Below are positions 10,489-18,932 of a stretch of 64,000 nucleotides of DNA, piece by piece. The DNA is from Candidatus Streptomyces philanthi (GTDB taxonomy: Bacteria; Actinomycetota; Actinomycetes; Streptomycetales; Streptomycetaceae), in assembly GCA_018114805.1 (NCBI GenBank), contig CP073042.1, forward strand, positions 124,001 through 188,000, written 5' to 3'. The notes below the pieces were generated by a model, which was not told the DNA's origin, searched no databases, and saw only the letters and a list, made by a program, of their open reading frames with translations. The translations under genes were made by a program, and so were the position numbers. Position 1 is the stretch's first letter, and every line of letters starts with the position of its first letter.

Positions 10489-10797
10489 GTGCTGCCACCG
10501 GAGCTGCCCCCGCTGCCCGCCCTCACGCGCGCGGAGGGCGAACTCGTCGACCGCTACCTGGAGGCGGTGGACCTGCTCGGGCGGATCAACCCGGCGCGTG
10601 GCGGAGACACATACGGCAGCCTGCGCGCGGCGCAGGCGCTGGTGGCCAAGGCGAGCGCGCTGCGCGACGCGCTCACGCTCATGCACGACCGGGGCGAGGG
10701 CGAGCTGCACGCCGCGACGCTGGCGCGCGCCCTGCGGGTGCTGGACGGGGAACGGCGAACGGCACAGGTGACGGTGCCCGCGGAGCGGCCCCGCTGA
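10489..10797 (+). CDS. Small helical protein of unknown function downstream of clpP
   Basis: A 102-residue hydrophilic, probably all-helical protein (ELVDRYLEAVDLLGRINP, then ALVAKASALRDALTLMHD). It has no signal peptide, membrane segment or recognised motif. GTG 10489 lies six bases after the clpP stop, so the two genes are almost certainly one operon and the product may work with ClpP. The start could also lie a few codons downstream. Confidence 0.6.
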   Translation: MLPPELPPLPALTRAEGELVDRYLEAVDLLGRINPARGGDTYGSLRAAQALVAKASALRDALTLMHDRGEGELHAATLARALRVLDGERRTAQVTVPAERPR

Positions 10798-11058
10798 GCC
10801 GGGGTTTCCAACACCCCACCCCGGTTGGGCTCCTTCGTACGGCGTAGTGTGATCCGCGGCGAGCCCCGGGCCCGAGTTGCGCGCCCGGCGCAGCCGTCCG
10901 TCCCGCCGCGTGCCTGGTCCACGCGGCGGGACGGCGGGAGCACGAGGGCCGAAAAGCACACGAAGCACTCCAACAGCCTATAAGTGACGTACGTCACACG
11001 GCACCTTTTCAGCTCGGAATCGCCGACCCGGTGCGTGACGATCCCTGGGACGACAAGC

Positions 11059-11215
11059 CCCCGTCGACAGCGACGGGGCAGCCCGGGCGGACGCCTGAAC
11101 CCGCCGCCGTTCTGGGCGTCTGGTCGACGCCTGGACATCGGCGGGGCGGAGGAACCCCGGGCCGCACGGCCGGGGCTCGGACCAGCGGCCCCCTTCGCGG
11201 GCGGCCGACGAAGGG
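11059..11215 (+). promoter_or_regulatory. Structured 5' leader of the NlpC/P60 gene, with a ribosome-site-covering hairpin
   Basis: Within the 424-base gap before the endopeptidase are three stems. The first is a perfect 8-bp hairpin with ACAG loop (11059-11066 with 11071-11078). The second is a GC-rich stem (11155-11160 with 11170-11175). The third is a 7-bp stem (11191-11197 with 11209-11215) whose 3' arm CGAAGGG contains the likely Shine-Dalgarno of ATG 11222. Such an arrangement suits translational control. Cell-wall hydrolase genes in Streptomyces are known targets of the ydaO/c-di-AMP riboswitch, but the conserved ydaO core is not obvious here, so the class is open. The first 260 bases after 10797 show only a weak 5-bp hairpin at 10801-10817. 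Confidence 0.5.
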
Positions 11216-11221
11216 TCGCGC

Positions 11222-11695
11222 ATGAACACGCGCAAACGGACCAAGGTTCCCCTACTGTCCCGGCTCGGCACAGCGTCGGCGCTCACCGCCGCCGCCGTCG
11301 GCGCGTCCCTGCTGACGCCGTGGGCGCCGGAGGCGGTGGCGGCGTCACAGGGCATGGACGCGCTGCGGGTCGCCGCCTCCAAGGAGGGCGCCCCGTACAA
11401 GTGGGGCGCCTCGGGGCCGCACCGCTTCGACTGTTCGGGACTGACCCAGTACGCGTTCAAGCAGGCGGGCAAGAAGCCGCCGCGCACCGCCGCCGGGCAG
11501 TACAACAGGGCCCAGAAGGTGTCCACCACCACTCGCACCCGAGGCGACCTGGTCTTCTTCCGCTCCGGTCGGTCCGTCTACCACGTGGGCATCTACGCGG
11601 GTCACGGCCGGATCTGGCACGCGCCCAAGAGCGGTGCGGTGGTGCGGCTCGAACGGATCTGGAGCAAGAACGTCAGCTACGGGCGGGTGGGTTAG
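11222..11695 (+). CDS. Secreted NlpC/P60 peptidoglycan endopeptidase
   Basis: A 157-residue cell-wall hydrolase that cuts peptide stems in peptidoglycan. A signal peptide (RLGTASALTAAAVGASLL, ending near AVAAS) is followed directly by the catalytic domain with Cys in FDCSGLTQYAF (near residue 71), His in YHVGIYAGHG and a third polar residue in IWHAPKSG. YKWGASGPHRFDCSG is the typical entry to the active site. There is no SH3 or LysM domain, so it is a minimal enzyme. The structured leader suggests expression is tightly controlled. Confidence 0.93.
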   Translation: MNTRKRTKVPLLSRLGTASALTAAAVGASLLTPWAPEAVAASQGMDALRVAASKEGAPYKWGASGPHRFDCSGLTQYAFKQAGKKPPRTAAGQYNRAQKVSTTTRTRGDLVFFRSGRSVYHVGIYAGHGRIWHAPKSGAVVRLERIWSKNVSYGRVG

Positions 11696-11848
11696 CCACC
11701 CGGCACCACCGACGCCCGACCCCCGACTCCGCCACGCCCCCGCCTCACCGCGGGTGCCGACGCGGCGCGGGCTCCGACGGCGGGGAAACCGCGCACGCGG
11801 CGTACGGGGGGGGAGACGGCCAGGGGCCTCAGCGCGGGCCCCAGTCCG

Positions 11849-12277
11849 CTAGCGCACCGGCGTGGCCCACGGCAGGGCGATCCACACCGTCTTGCCGCCC
11901 TCGGGCGTGCGCGCGAACGACAGCCGGCCGCCGGACTCCGCCATCAGGCAGCGGATGATGGCCATGCCGCGGCCGTTGTCCTGCTGCACCGCGGCCGGCA
12001 GCCGGCATGGGAAGCGCGGGTGGCTGTCCGTCACGCCGACGCGTAACAACCCGTCGTGGTCGAGCACCACCCGCACGGTGAAGGTGGGCGACATGCCACG
12101 GGTGTGCTGCACGGCGTTGGTGGCCAGTTCGGAGACGACCAGGCACACCTTGTCAGCGGTGTCCGCGTCGACCGGCAGCCCCTAGTCCGCGAGCACCGTG
12201 CTGACGTATCTTCGGGCGGCGGTGACCGACGCGGGCGCGCTCGGCAGGGTGACGGATGCTTCCTGGTGATCTGCCAT
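11849..12277 (-). pseudogene. Anti-sigma-factor-type ATP-binding protein (HATPase_c_2), one in-frame stop
   Basis: Such small GHKL ATPases act as RsbW/SpoIIAB-like serine kinases or anti-sigma factors in streptomycete stress and development pathways. The N box VSELATNAVQHT and the G box DNGRGMAIIRCLM are present. The whole gene reads as one frame from ATG 12277 (MADHQEASVTLPSAPASV) to TAG 11849, except for a premature TAG at 12182-12184, where a Trp codon would fit (LAD-stop-GLPVDAD). Translation could restart at GTG or ATG codons just before the N box, giving a 99-residue product. A TTA codon at 12046-12044 suggests bldA dependence. Confidence 0.75.
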
Positions 12278-12421
12278 GGCGACGATGTCCCTTTCGCACC
12301 GCACGACCCGCCCGGACGCCCGCGCCGTACGCGGAGTCGTACCGGCCCTCCGACGACTCTGGGCGTCAGGGTGCCACCCGTGCCGGCGGAACGGTCCGCC
12401 ATCCCCGGGGATGCTCGGAAA

Positions 12422-12926
12422 ATCGCCAACACAGCGGGCGTGTCCAATGCGGACCTTCTTCCGCTACTTCGCGTGGAAGGAGGACGTGGTCGTCCAGCTC
12501 CTGGTCGACTTCGGCGCCGGCATGCGCACCGAGCTGGCGGCCCGCCCCTCCGACGAGCGCCCCTCGGCCGCGCTGCTGCACGCCGTGCGGGTCCCCATCG
12601 CCGCCTGCGGCCACCACGTCGACCGGGCGCTGGGCGTGGTCCAACTCATCCTGCGCACCCCGGCCCTGCTCGGGCGCTTCCTGAAGCAACAGGCACAGTG
12701 GCGCGAGGAGTTGACGCGGGAGCTGGCGGGCCGGCTCGGGCTCGACGCCGACGCTGAGCTGTACCCGCGACTGGCCGCCGGCATGGCCCTCACAGCCTTC
12801 GACGCCGTACTCCACCGCTGGAGCGCCAGCGACGGCCGCGAGGACCCCATCGTGCTGCTCGACGACGCCTTCGCGGTCATCGCACCGGCGCTGGACGCCA
12901 CAGACGGGCCCCCCTCGGCCAACTGA
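12422..12926 (+). pseudogene. TetR-family regulator lacking its N-terminus
   Basis: The last part of a TetR helix-turn-helix is visible as IANTAGVSN in one frame and RTFFRYFAWKEDVVVQLL in the next (a one-base shift at about 12447), followed by a normal ligand-binding domain to TGA 12926. The first 25 or so residues of the DNA-binding domain are absent upstream. A 159-residue piece from ATG 12447 is open but cannot bind DNA normally. It is probably a remnant. Confidence 0.65.
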
Positions 12927-13088
12927 GTTCCCCACGGCGGGAGTTCACGCCTCACCAGCGGTCGGCGAACTCTTCGACGGGTGCGTACGACCCGCACACG
13001 CGCCCCACCCACTCGCCTGCGGCCCGACACCTGGCTGCACCCCCGCACGCACCCCACGAACGAGACGCCGCCTCGCTCACCCATACTC

Positions 13089-13116
13089 CAAAAGAAATTC
13101 TGCAAAAATACTTTTG
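13089..13116. promoter_or_regulatory. Tandem palindromic operator for the ArsR/MFS operon
   Basis: Two 14-bp sites lie back to back in an unusually AT-rich patch 32 bases before the ArsR start: CAAAA-GAAA-TTCTG (13089-13102) and CAAAA-ATAC-TTTTG (13103-13116). The second is a perfect 5-bp inverted repeat with a 4-base spacer and the first has one mismatch. Autorepression by the ArsR-family protein is the likely use. Confidence 0.65.
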
Positions 13117-13147
13117 GTAAGTCGCCGATCCGTTCTAGCCTCCCGTC

Positions 13148-13794
13148 ATGCCCAACGACGAACACCAGCGACGCGTACTCGACCCCGAGCGGGACGCGGC
13201 GGCCCTGAAGGCGCTGACGCACCCGTTGCGCATCCGGCTCCTGGGACTGCTGCGCCAGGACGGTCCGGCCAACGCGAGTGAGCTGGCCGTCAGGACCGGA
13301 GAGTCGTCCGCCACCACCAGCTACCACCTGCGCGTCCTGGCGAAGCACGCGTTCGTGGCCGAGGCCGAGCACCGGGACGGGCGGGAGCGCCGCTGGCGGG
13401 CCGTGCACGCCGTGACCTCCTGGAGCAACGCGGCCATGGAAGCCTCACCGAGCAGCCGCGCCTACGTCAGCGCGTCGCGCAGGGCCCAGCTCGAGCACCT
13501 GGAGGCATCGCTCGCCCGGCACGAGGCCGACCTCGCCGAGGGGCGGTTGGGACGAGAGTGGGTGGAGCCTTCCGGAATTAGTGACCTGCTGCCCCGGCTA
13601 ACCCCCGAGTCGCTCACCGAACTCCGGGAGGCGCTCGACCGGAAACTGGCGGAGCTGACCACCCGCGACGCGCGCGACCCGCGGGCCACACAGGTCGTCC
13701 TGCTGACCGCCGGGCTGCCGCTGGCCCCCGCGACCACGGCACGGAACCGGCCGCGCCCTCCCCCACCGCGCCGCACGCGGACGGCGCGTCATGA
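13148..13794 (+). pseudogene. ArsR-family winged-helix regulator, frameshifted only in its C-terminal tail
   Basis: The DNA-binding domain is intact: LKALTHPLRIRLLGLLRQDG, then ASELAVRTGESSATTSYHLRVLAKHAFV with wing residues to about codon 85, and a coiled acidic C-terminal region. Near 13728 a base seems to be missing: the downstream frame gives DHGTEPAAPSPTAPHADGAS and stops at TGA 13792-13794, overlapping the MFS start as ATGA. Without the correction the frame runs far into the transporter gene, which is implausible. The protein should be functional either way in its first 190 residues. It probably represses the operon in the absence of its ligand. Confidence 0.8.
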
Positions 13795-15164
13795 CGGAAC
13801 CCCTGGTCATACGCACCGCGCGGCGCCGCTACAGCACCGTCGTCTGCGTGCTGTTCTGGCTGCCGCTGGGACTGGCCATCGCTCCCCAGGTCCTGCTGTT
13901 CACCGAGCGCAGCATGACCATGGCAGCCATCGCGGGGGTCTTCGCCGCGCACTCCCTGATCGCCACCGCGCTGGAGCTGCCCACCGGGGGGCTGTCCGAC
14001 ATCCTCGGACGACGCGCCGTCCTGGCCACCGCCGGCCTGCTCAACATGGTGGCCCTGGTCCTGGTGGGCTTGGGCACCGCTCCCTGGCTGCTCGGCCTGG
14101 GCATGGCCCTGGTGGGCGCGGGGCGTGCCCTGTCCAGCGGGCCGGCCGAAGCCTGGTACGTGGACACCGTCCAGGCACACTGCGGGCCAGGGGCCGAGTT
14201 GCGCACCGGCCTGGCCCGCGGCGGCGCCGCGACCTCGGCCGCGCTCGCCACCGGCACCCTCGTCGGCGGTGCCCTTCCCTGGCTGCTCGGGCTCGGCCCC
14301 GGCCTCAGTGCCCAACTGGGTTCGGTGGCCTCCGGGTTGGTGCTACCGCTCTCCGTTCCGATGCTGCTGGGCGCGGCCGTCGAGGTCGTCTTCGTGCTGT
14401 ACGTCCTGACCGCGCTGCGCGAGCCGCCCCGACCGGCGGCCAGGGCGCGCGACGTCCTGCGCGGCGTCCCGGCCACGGTGCTGGACGGGCTGCGGCTGGG
14501 AAGCCGCGACGGGTTGGTCCGACGCGTGCTCCTCAGCGCGGGGGCCGCCGGCGGAGCGCTGACCACCATCGAGTTGCTCACGCTGGGACGCGCCGCGGCC
14601 CTCACGGGCACGATCGAGTCGGGGGCGGTGCTCTTCGGCGCCCTCGCCTGCGCCGGGTTCCTCTGCCACGCCCTCGGCAGTCACCTCGCCCCGCTGGCCG
14701 CCCGGCTCGCGGGCGGCTCCGAACGCGCGATCCTGGTAAGCCTCGGCGGAGGCGCAAGCGGCGTGCTGCTGCTCGGCGCCACCGCCGCGTTCTCAGGAGT
14801 GGGCCCCACGGTCCTCGCGGCCGTCGGCTACGCCCTGGTCTACCTCGGCCTCGGCGCGGCGGGGCCGAGTGAGAACGACCTCCTGCACCGCCGCGTGGCC
14901 AGCGCGGGCCGGGCCACGGCACTGTCCGTCCAGTCCCTGGCGCTGCAACTGACGGCGGCCCTGACCGGTTTGGTCATCGGCTTCCTCCTGGCGGGCCCAC
15001 CGCGCTGGCTGCTCGGGGGCACCGTGCTGCTCGCCGGGGCCGTGCTGTGGATGCAGCACGGCGCTCCGACGCCCCCGACTCCCAGCGCGACGCCCGAGCC
15101 ACACGCCGCCTCGCCCGTCCTGAGCGCCGCCGACTCGCGCGGCTACCGCGATCGCCTGGAGTAG
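13791..15164 (+). CDS. MFS transporter
   Basis: A 457-residue integral membrane protein with about twelve hydrophobic segments. The loop-2/3 motif GGLSDILGRRAVL after ELPT is the major-facilitator signature (GxxxDxxGRR). The start overlaps the regulator stop as ATGA, so the two are translationally coupled. The pairing with an ArsR-type regulator suggests efflux of a toxic compound sensed by that regulator; no substrate can be named. The C-terminus is a hydrophilic Pro/Thr-rich tail. The 3' end overlaps the convergent acyltransferase gene by 22 bases. Confidence 0.88.
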   Translation: MTEPLVIRTARRRYSTVVCVLFWLPLGLAIAPQVLLFTERSMTMAAIAGVFAAHSLIATALELPTGGLSDILGRRAVLATAGLLNMVALVLVGLGTAPWLLGLGMALVGAGRALSSGPAEAWYVDTVQAHCGPGAELRTGLARGGAATSAALATGTLVGGALPWLLGLGPGLSAQLGSVASGLVLPLSVPMLLGAAVEVVFVLYVLTALREPPRPAARARDVLRGVPATVLDGLRLGSRDGLVRRVLLSAGAAGGALTTIELLTLGRAAALTGTIESGAVLFGALACAGFLCHALGSHLAPLAARLAGGSERAILVSLGGGASGVLLLGATAAFSGVGPTVLAAVGYALVYLGLGAAGPSENDLLHRRVASAGRATALSVQSLALQLTAALTGLVIGFLLAGPPRWLLGGTVLLAGAVLWMQHGAPTPPTPSATPEPHAASPVLSAADSRGYRDRLE

Positions 15165-16574
15165 CCCCGCCGGAGCGAGCGGCCGGCGTTCTCACCTCGG
15201 CTTCTCCGGCCCGGCCGGACCTCCGTACGCTCGCGGGCCGTGCGCCTCGGCGGGGCGCGGGGAGGGCGGGTGCCCGGCCGGGGTGGCCGGCCGGGCCGGC
15301 GGTCAGCAGGGGCCTCCGGGTAGAAGTCGCGCGGCTTGCCCGATGGGTCCTTCAACCTGCCGAGCAGGCTCGACGGGTACTCGATGAACCAGTAGCTCGC
15401 CACCGCCACGGGGATCGACACCGCCAGCACGATGAGCAGGGCGAGCGGAAAGCGCTCAGGCCCCTGCGGCAGCAGGCCGACCTTGTGCGACTGGAGCATG
15501 ATCGGCTCGTGCCAGATGAAGAGGCTGTAGCTGACCAGGCCGACGCCGGTGAGCCAGCGGGTGTGGAGCAGTCGGTGCCAGCACGGTCGCCGCGCCGCCT
15601 GCAGGGTGCTGTAGAGCAGCACGACCCACAGCAGGCTGGCGACGGGGTGGTAGAAGGTGAACACGAAGTTCTCCGGCGCGGAGTACAGCGAGAGCGCGCA
15701 GAGGCCGGCCACCGAGGCCGCCGGCAGACCCGCCGAGCACCAGCCTGGCAGCTTGCCCCGACCGTCGAGCGCCACCATCAGCACGGCCAGGCCCATGCCC
15801 GGCCGCGAAGCCGCCGAAGCGGGCCTGCGGCCCGAAGTAGACCGCCCAGTCGGTGTGCGGCACGCCCCACGCGTAGCGGGCCACGGCGAGCAGACCAGGG
15901 GGCGGCGAACAGGGCGGCGCAGCCGGCGCCGCACAGCACCGCGCGCCCGCCGCGCGTGCCGACGCTCCCGCAGGGGCGCACCACCAGCGGCCCGATGGCC
16001 ACCAGCGTCAGATAGAAGACGATCTCCAGCGAGAGCGACCAGGTGGGGCCGAGGGTGTAGAAGATCCGGTCGCCGTCGAAGACGTGGGTGAACGTCAGGT
16101 GCTCCACGAGGTCCCGCCAGTCGCCCGGCAGGGACGGGTTGCGCGAGGCCCACACCACCAGGACGGCCAGGAAGTACAGCGGCACGATGCGGATGGCGCG
16201 CCGGAACAGGAACAGCCGGGCCGGGCGCACCGAGCCCGGTCGATCGCGGCGCGCGCGTAGGAGAGCGTGAGCAGGTACGCGGACAGGACGAAGAAGAAGT
16301 CGATGACCTCAAGGGAGATCAGGGCGCCGAGGAAGCGGTTGTCCAGCGGCGGGTGGGAGCCCTGCGCGTCGTCGGTGTGGTACTGCTGCCAGACGTGGAA
16401 GAGGACCGTGCTGAGCGCGGCGATCCCACGGAAGCTCTGGATCTCGGTCGCGCCGGCGCGCGCGGGCGCGGCGGCGCCCTCGGCCAAAGCGGGGTCCGCG
16501 CCGCGCGCGGCCTTCTCGCGCCGGGGGGCCAGGACGCGCGCTGACAGGTCGGTCGGGGGCGGGGCTGCGGTCAC
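15143..16574 (-). pseudogene. Membrane acyltransferase 3 (OafA/YrhL type), three frameshifts
   Basis: The family transfers acetyl or other acyl groups to surface carbohydrates. ATEIQSFRGIAALSTVLFHVW is the start of the domain with its conserved Arg-Gly and His (shown as IQSFRGIAALS and TVLFHVW), followed by DFFFVLSAYLLTLSYARA. Frames change near 16235 (then LFLFRRAIRIVPLYFLAV and TLGPTWSLSLEIVFYL), near 15900 (then WGVPHTDWAVYFGPQARFGG) and near 15800 (then MGLAVLMVALDG through FIWHEPIMLQSH). About ten membrane segments are recognisable in total. GTG 16574 overlaps the glycosyltransferase stop as GTGA. It probably decorates the polymer made by that enzyme. Confidence 0.82.
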
Positions 16575-17990
16575 GGCCTGGCCACCGCCTTCGCCACCGC
16601 CTTCGCGGCGGCCCGCGGCGTCACGCGCCACTGCCGGTCCCCCAACGCCTCCTTGAGGTGGGCGTGTCGGGCCACGATGTTCTTGAAGTGGGAGTAGAAG
16701 AAGGTCGACACGAACAGGTAGCGCCAGAACCAGGCCCGCCGACGGCGCAGTTCGGGCACTGCAAGCCGCCAGGCGAAGCACGCCTGCACCACGCCGGCGG
16801 ACAGCGTGAACAGCATGGCGAGCACGCAGATCGGCACCGCCCAGTCGAGTTCGCCCGGGCCGCCGGCGCGCCAGACCGAGTACAGCAGGATGGGCAGGAT
16901 CTGTAGGGTCAGCCAGGTTTGGACCTCGCGCCAGCCGAGCAGGACGGTCAGGCCGAGCTTCTGCCGCGCGGTGAAGACGGGGGAGCGCAGTGCGCGCCAC
17001 AGGTGCTTGAGGGAGACCTGGAGCCAGCCCTGTGCCCAGTGGGAGCGCTGATTCCACAGCGGGGCGAGTTTGGTGGGGGCCAACTCGCGGGAGACGAGGG
17101 TGCGGTCCATCGCGAAGCGGGCGCCCTCGCCGAGCGCGCGCAGCGTGGAGTCGATGTCCTCGGTGAGCATCGAGCCGTGCATGCGGGTACGGGCCAGCAG
17201 GTCGGTGCGCCAGAAGCTGTTGGAGCCGGCGAAGACCCCGAAGCAGTACATGCCGGGTGCGCCCCGGGTGGCTCACGGCGTAGATGACCTCGAACTCCAC
17301 GGCGACCAGGCGGGCCACCCAGGAGCTGTCGCCGTTGCGGATCACGCAGTGGCCCTGCACCACGTCGTAGCCGTTGGACAGCCAGTGCCAGGCGTGTTGG
17401 AAGGCGTCGCGGGCCGGGTGGTGGTCGGCGTCGAAGATGCCCACCATGTCGCCGCGGACCCGGGTGACGGCCGCGTTGATGTTCTGCGCCTTGGAGGTGC
17501 TGCCGACCACCGGCAGCAGCACCAGGCGCGGGTCGCGGCGGGCGATCTCGCGCAGCGTCTCCTCGACGGGCAGCGGGTGCGGGGTGTTGTGCGCGAGGAC
17601 GATCTCCAACTCGCCGGGGTAGTCGAGTTGGAGGAAGGATTCGACGGTGTCCACGATGGTCGCCGCCTCATTCGGCAGGTAGGCGGCGATGACGGCGCTG
17701 GCCGGCGGGTAGGGCTGGGCCGGTCGCTGTGGTCTCGGGGTCGCGTCCAGCGCGTACAGGCACTCCAGGATGATCAGCGCGGCGGAGACCAGCAGCCCGG
17801 CGACCACGACCCAGTACACGGCGGAGCCCACGTCCCAGCCGTGCGCGTAGGTCCGCTGGTAGAAGACGAACGGCGCGCCGACGCCGAGGGCCAGCACGAG
17901 CAGCGGTGACAGGGTGTTCAGCAGCAGCTTGACGGCGGCGCCGAGCGAGCGGAGCGGGCGGGGTGCCGGTCCGGTGTGGCCCGCATCCAC
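16571..17990 (-). pseudogene. Processive family 2 glycosyltransferase (exopolysaccharide synthase type), one frameshift
   Basis: A membrane-bound GT2 enzyme like cellulose, hyaluronan or poly-GlcNAc synthases. Two N-terminal membrane helices (residues about 20-75) precede the catalytic domain: ASAVIAAYLPNEAATIVDTV, then GIFDADHHP (the DxD pair), TEDIDSTLRAL (TED motif) and QRSHWAQGWLQV (the Q-x-x-R-W-like product-binding motif). C-terminal membrane helices follow. The frame shifts once, near 17262, between AVSHPGR and MYCFGVFAGSNSFWR. Start GTG 17990 lies inside the end of the upstream regulator gene. The product polymer is unknown. Confidence 0.85.
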
Positions 17991-18932
17991 GGCGCGTACA
18001 GCACCGGCCGCAGGTCGCGGTGGCGGATGGCCTCGGCGACCGCGTCCTTGGCGCGCTCGACGGGCTCCTCGCGCCGCGCGCAGTCGGCCAGCGGGGCCCA
18101 GCCGACGGCCGGGGTCAGGCGCACGTTCTCGTCGGCGACGATGAAGCGGGTCCCGGCGACCTGGCGGGCGAAGTCCTGGAGGGTGGCGCGCGCCGTGTCC
18201 TCGTCAACGCTGGGCAGCAGCATCAGCAGGTGGCCGTCGTCGTCCGAGCCCAGTCGGTCGCTGGGGCCGCCGGCGCGCTCGGCGACGCCGGCCAGCCGCT
18301 CGTCGACCTCGCGCCGCACGCGCTGGCCCAGGCGTGCTTCCAGGGCGGGCATCTCGGCGAGGGCGACCACGGCCAGCACCCCGGGGCGGCGCCCGGCCAC
18401 CGGGCGGCCGAGTTCCCGGTCGAGTTCGTCGAGGAGGTGCGGGCTTGAGTACAAGCCGGTACGCGGGTCGAGCAGCAGGCTTTCGACCGGCACAGGCACC
18501 CGGCGCAACTTGGCCTCGATGCGCGCGGACAGCTCCGCGGGGTCGGAGGTCTCGGCCACGCAGTCGTCGGCCCCGTGGCGCAACACGTCCACCACGCCGG
18601 CCGGTCCCGACCGGGCGGTGACGACCAGCAGCGGCAGCGCGCGGCCGGCCGGCGCGGCCCGCACCTCGCGGACCACGGCGAGCCACGCGCGTTCGTCGTC
18701 GAGCGCGACGATGGCGTCCGGCGGGGCCTGTCGGGAGACGGGCGCTGACCTGGCCCGGCTCGGCGTGGCTCACCTCGTGACCGGTGGACCGCAGCGTCTG
18801 GGTGAGCCGTTCCAGACGCTGCCCGGGTATGCCGACGGCCAGCACGTGCCCGCCGGGGCGGGGTACGCCCTGCCGCGTCCCGTTCGGAGGCAGCGGTGCG
18901 TCCGGTGCGTGGGGTGGGTGCGAAGTGAGCAC
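17918..18932 (-). pseudogene. Response regulator-like protein with degenerate GGDEF domain, one frameshift
   Basis: An N-terminal receiver-like domain (HVLAVGIPGQRLERLTQTLR, later LPLLVVTARSG and HGADDCV) is followed by a diguanylate-cyclase-like domain starting DPRTGLYSSPHLLDELDREL. The active-site motif GGDEF is replaced by GSDDDGH within DRLGSDDDGHLLMLLPSVDE, so c-di-GMP synthesis is doubtful and a GTP- or c-di-GMP-sensing or purely structural role is likelier. The receiver also lacks an obvious acidic pocket. The frame shifts near 18740, between AEPGQVSARLP and PPDAIVALDDERAW. GTG 18932 has AGGAAGG nine bases upstream. First gene of the glycosyltransferase operon, whose activity it probably controls. 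Confidence 0.72.

Noticed and set aside
13830..14872. Continuation of the ArsR frame for a further 350 codons
   Set aside because: After the frameshift near 13728 the frame is an out-of-phase shadow of the MFS transporter; the natural regulator stop is at 13794.
17240..17290. Programmed ribosomal frameshifting in the glycosyltransferase gene
   Set aside because: No slippery heptamer or conserved downstream pseudoknot is evident, and similar breaks occur in unrelated genes throughout the window.
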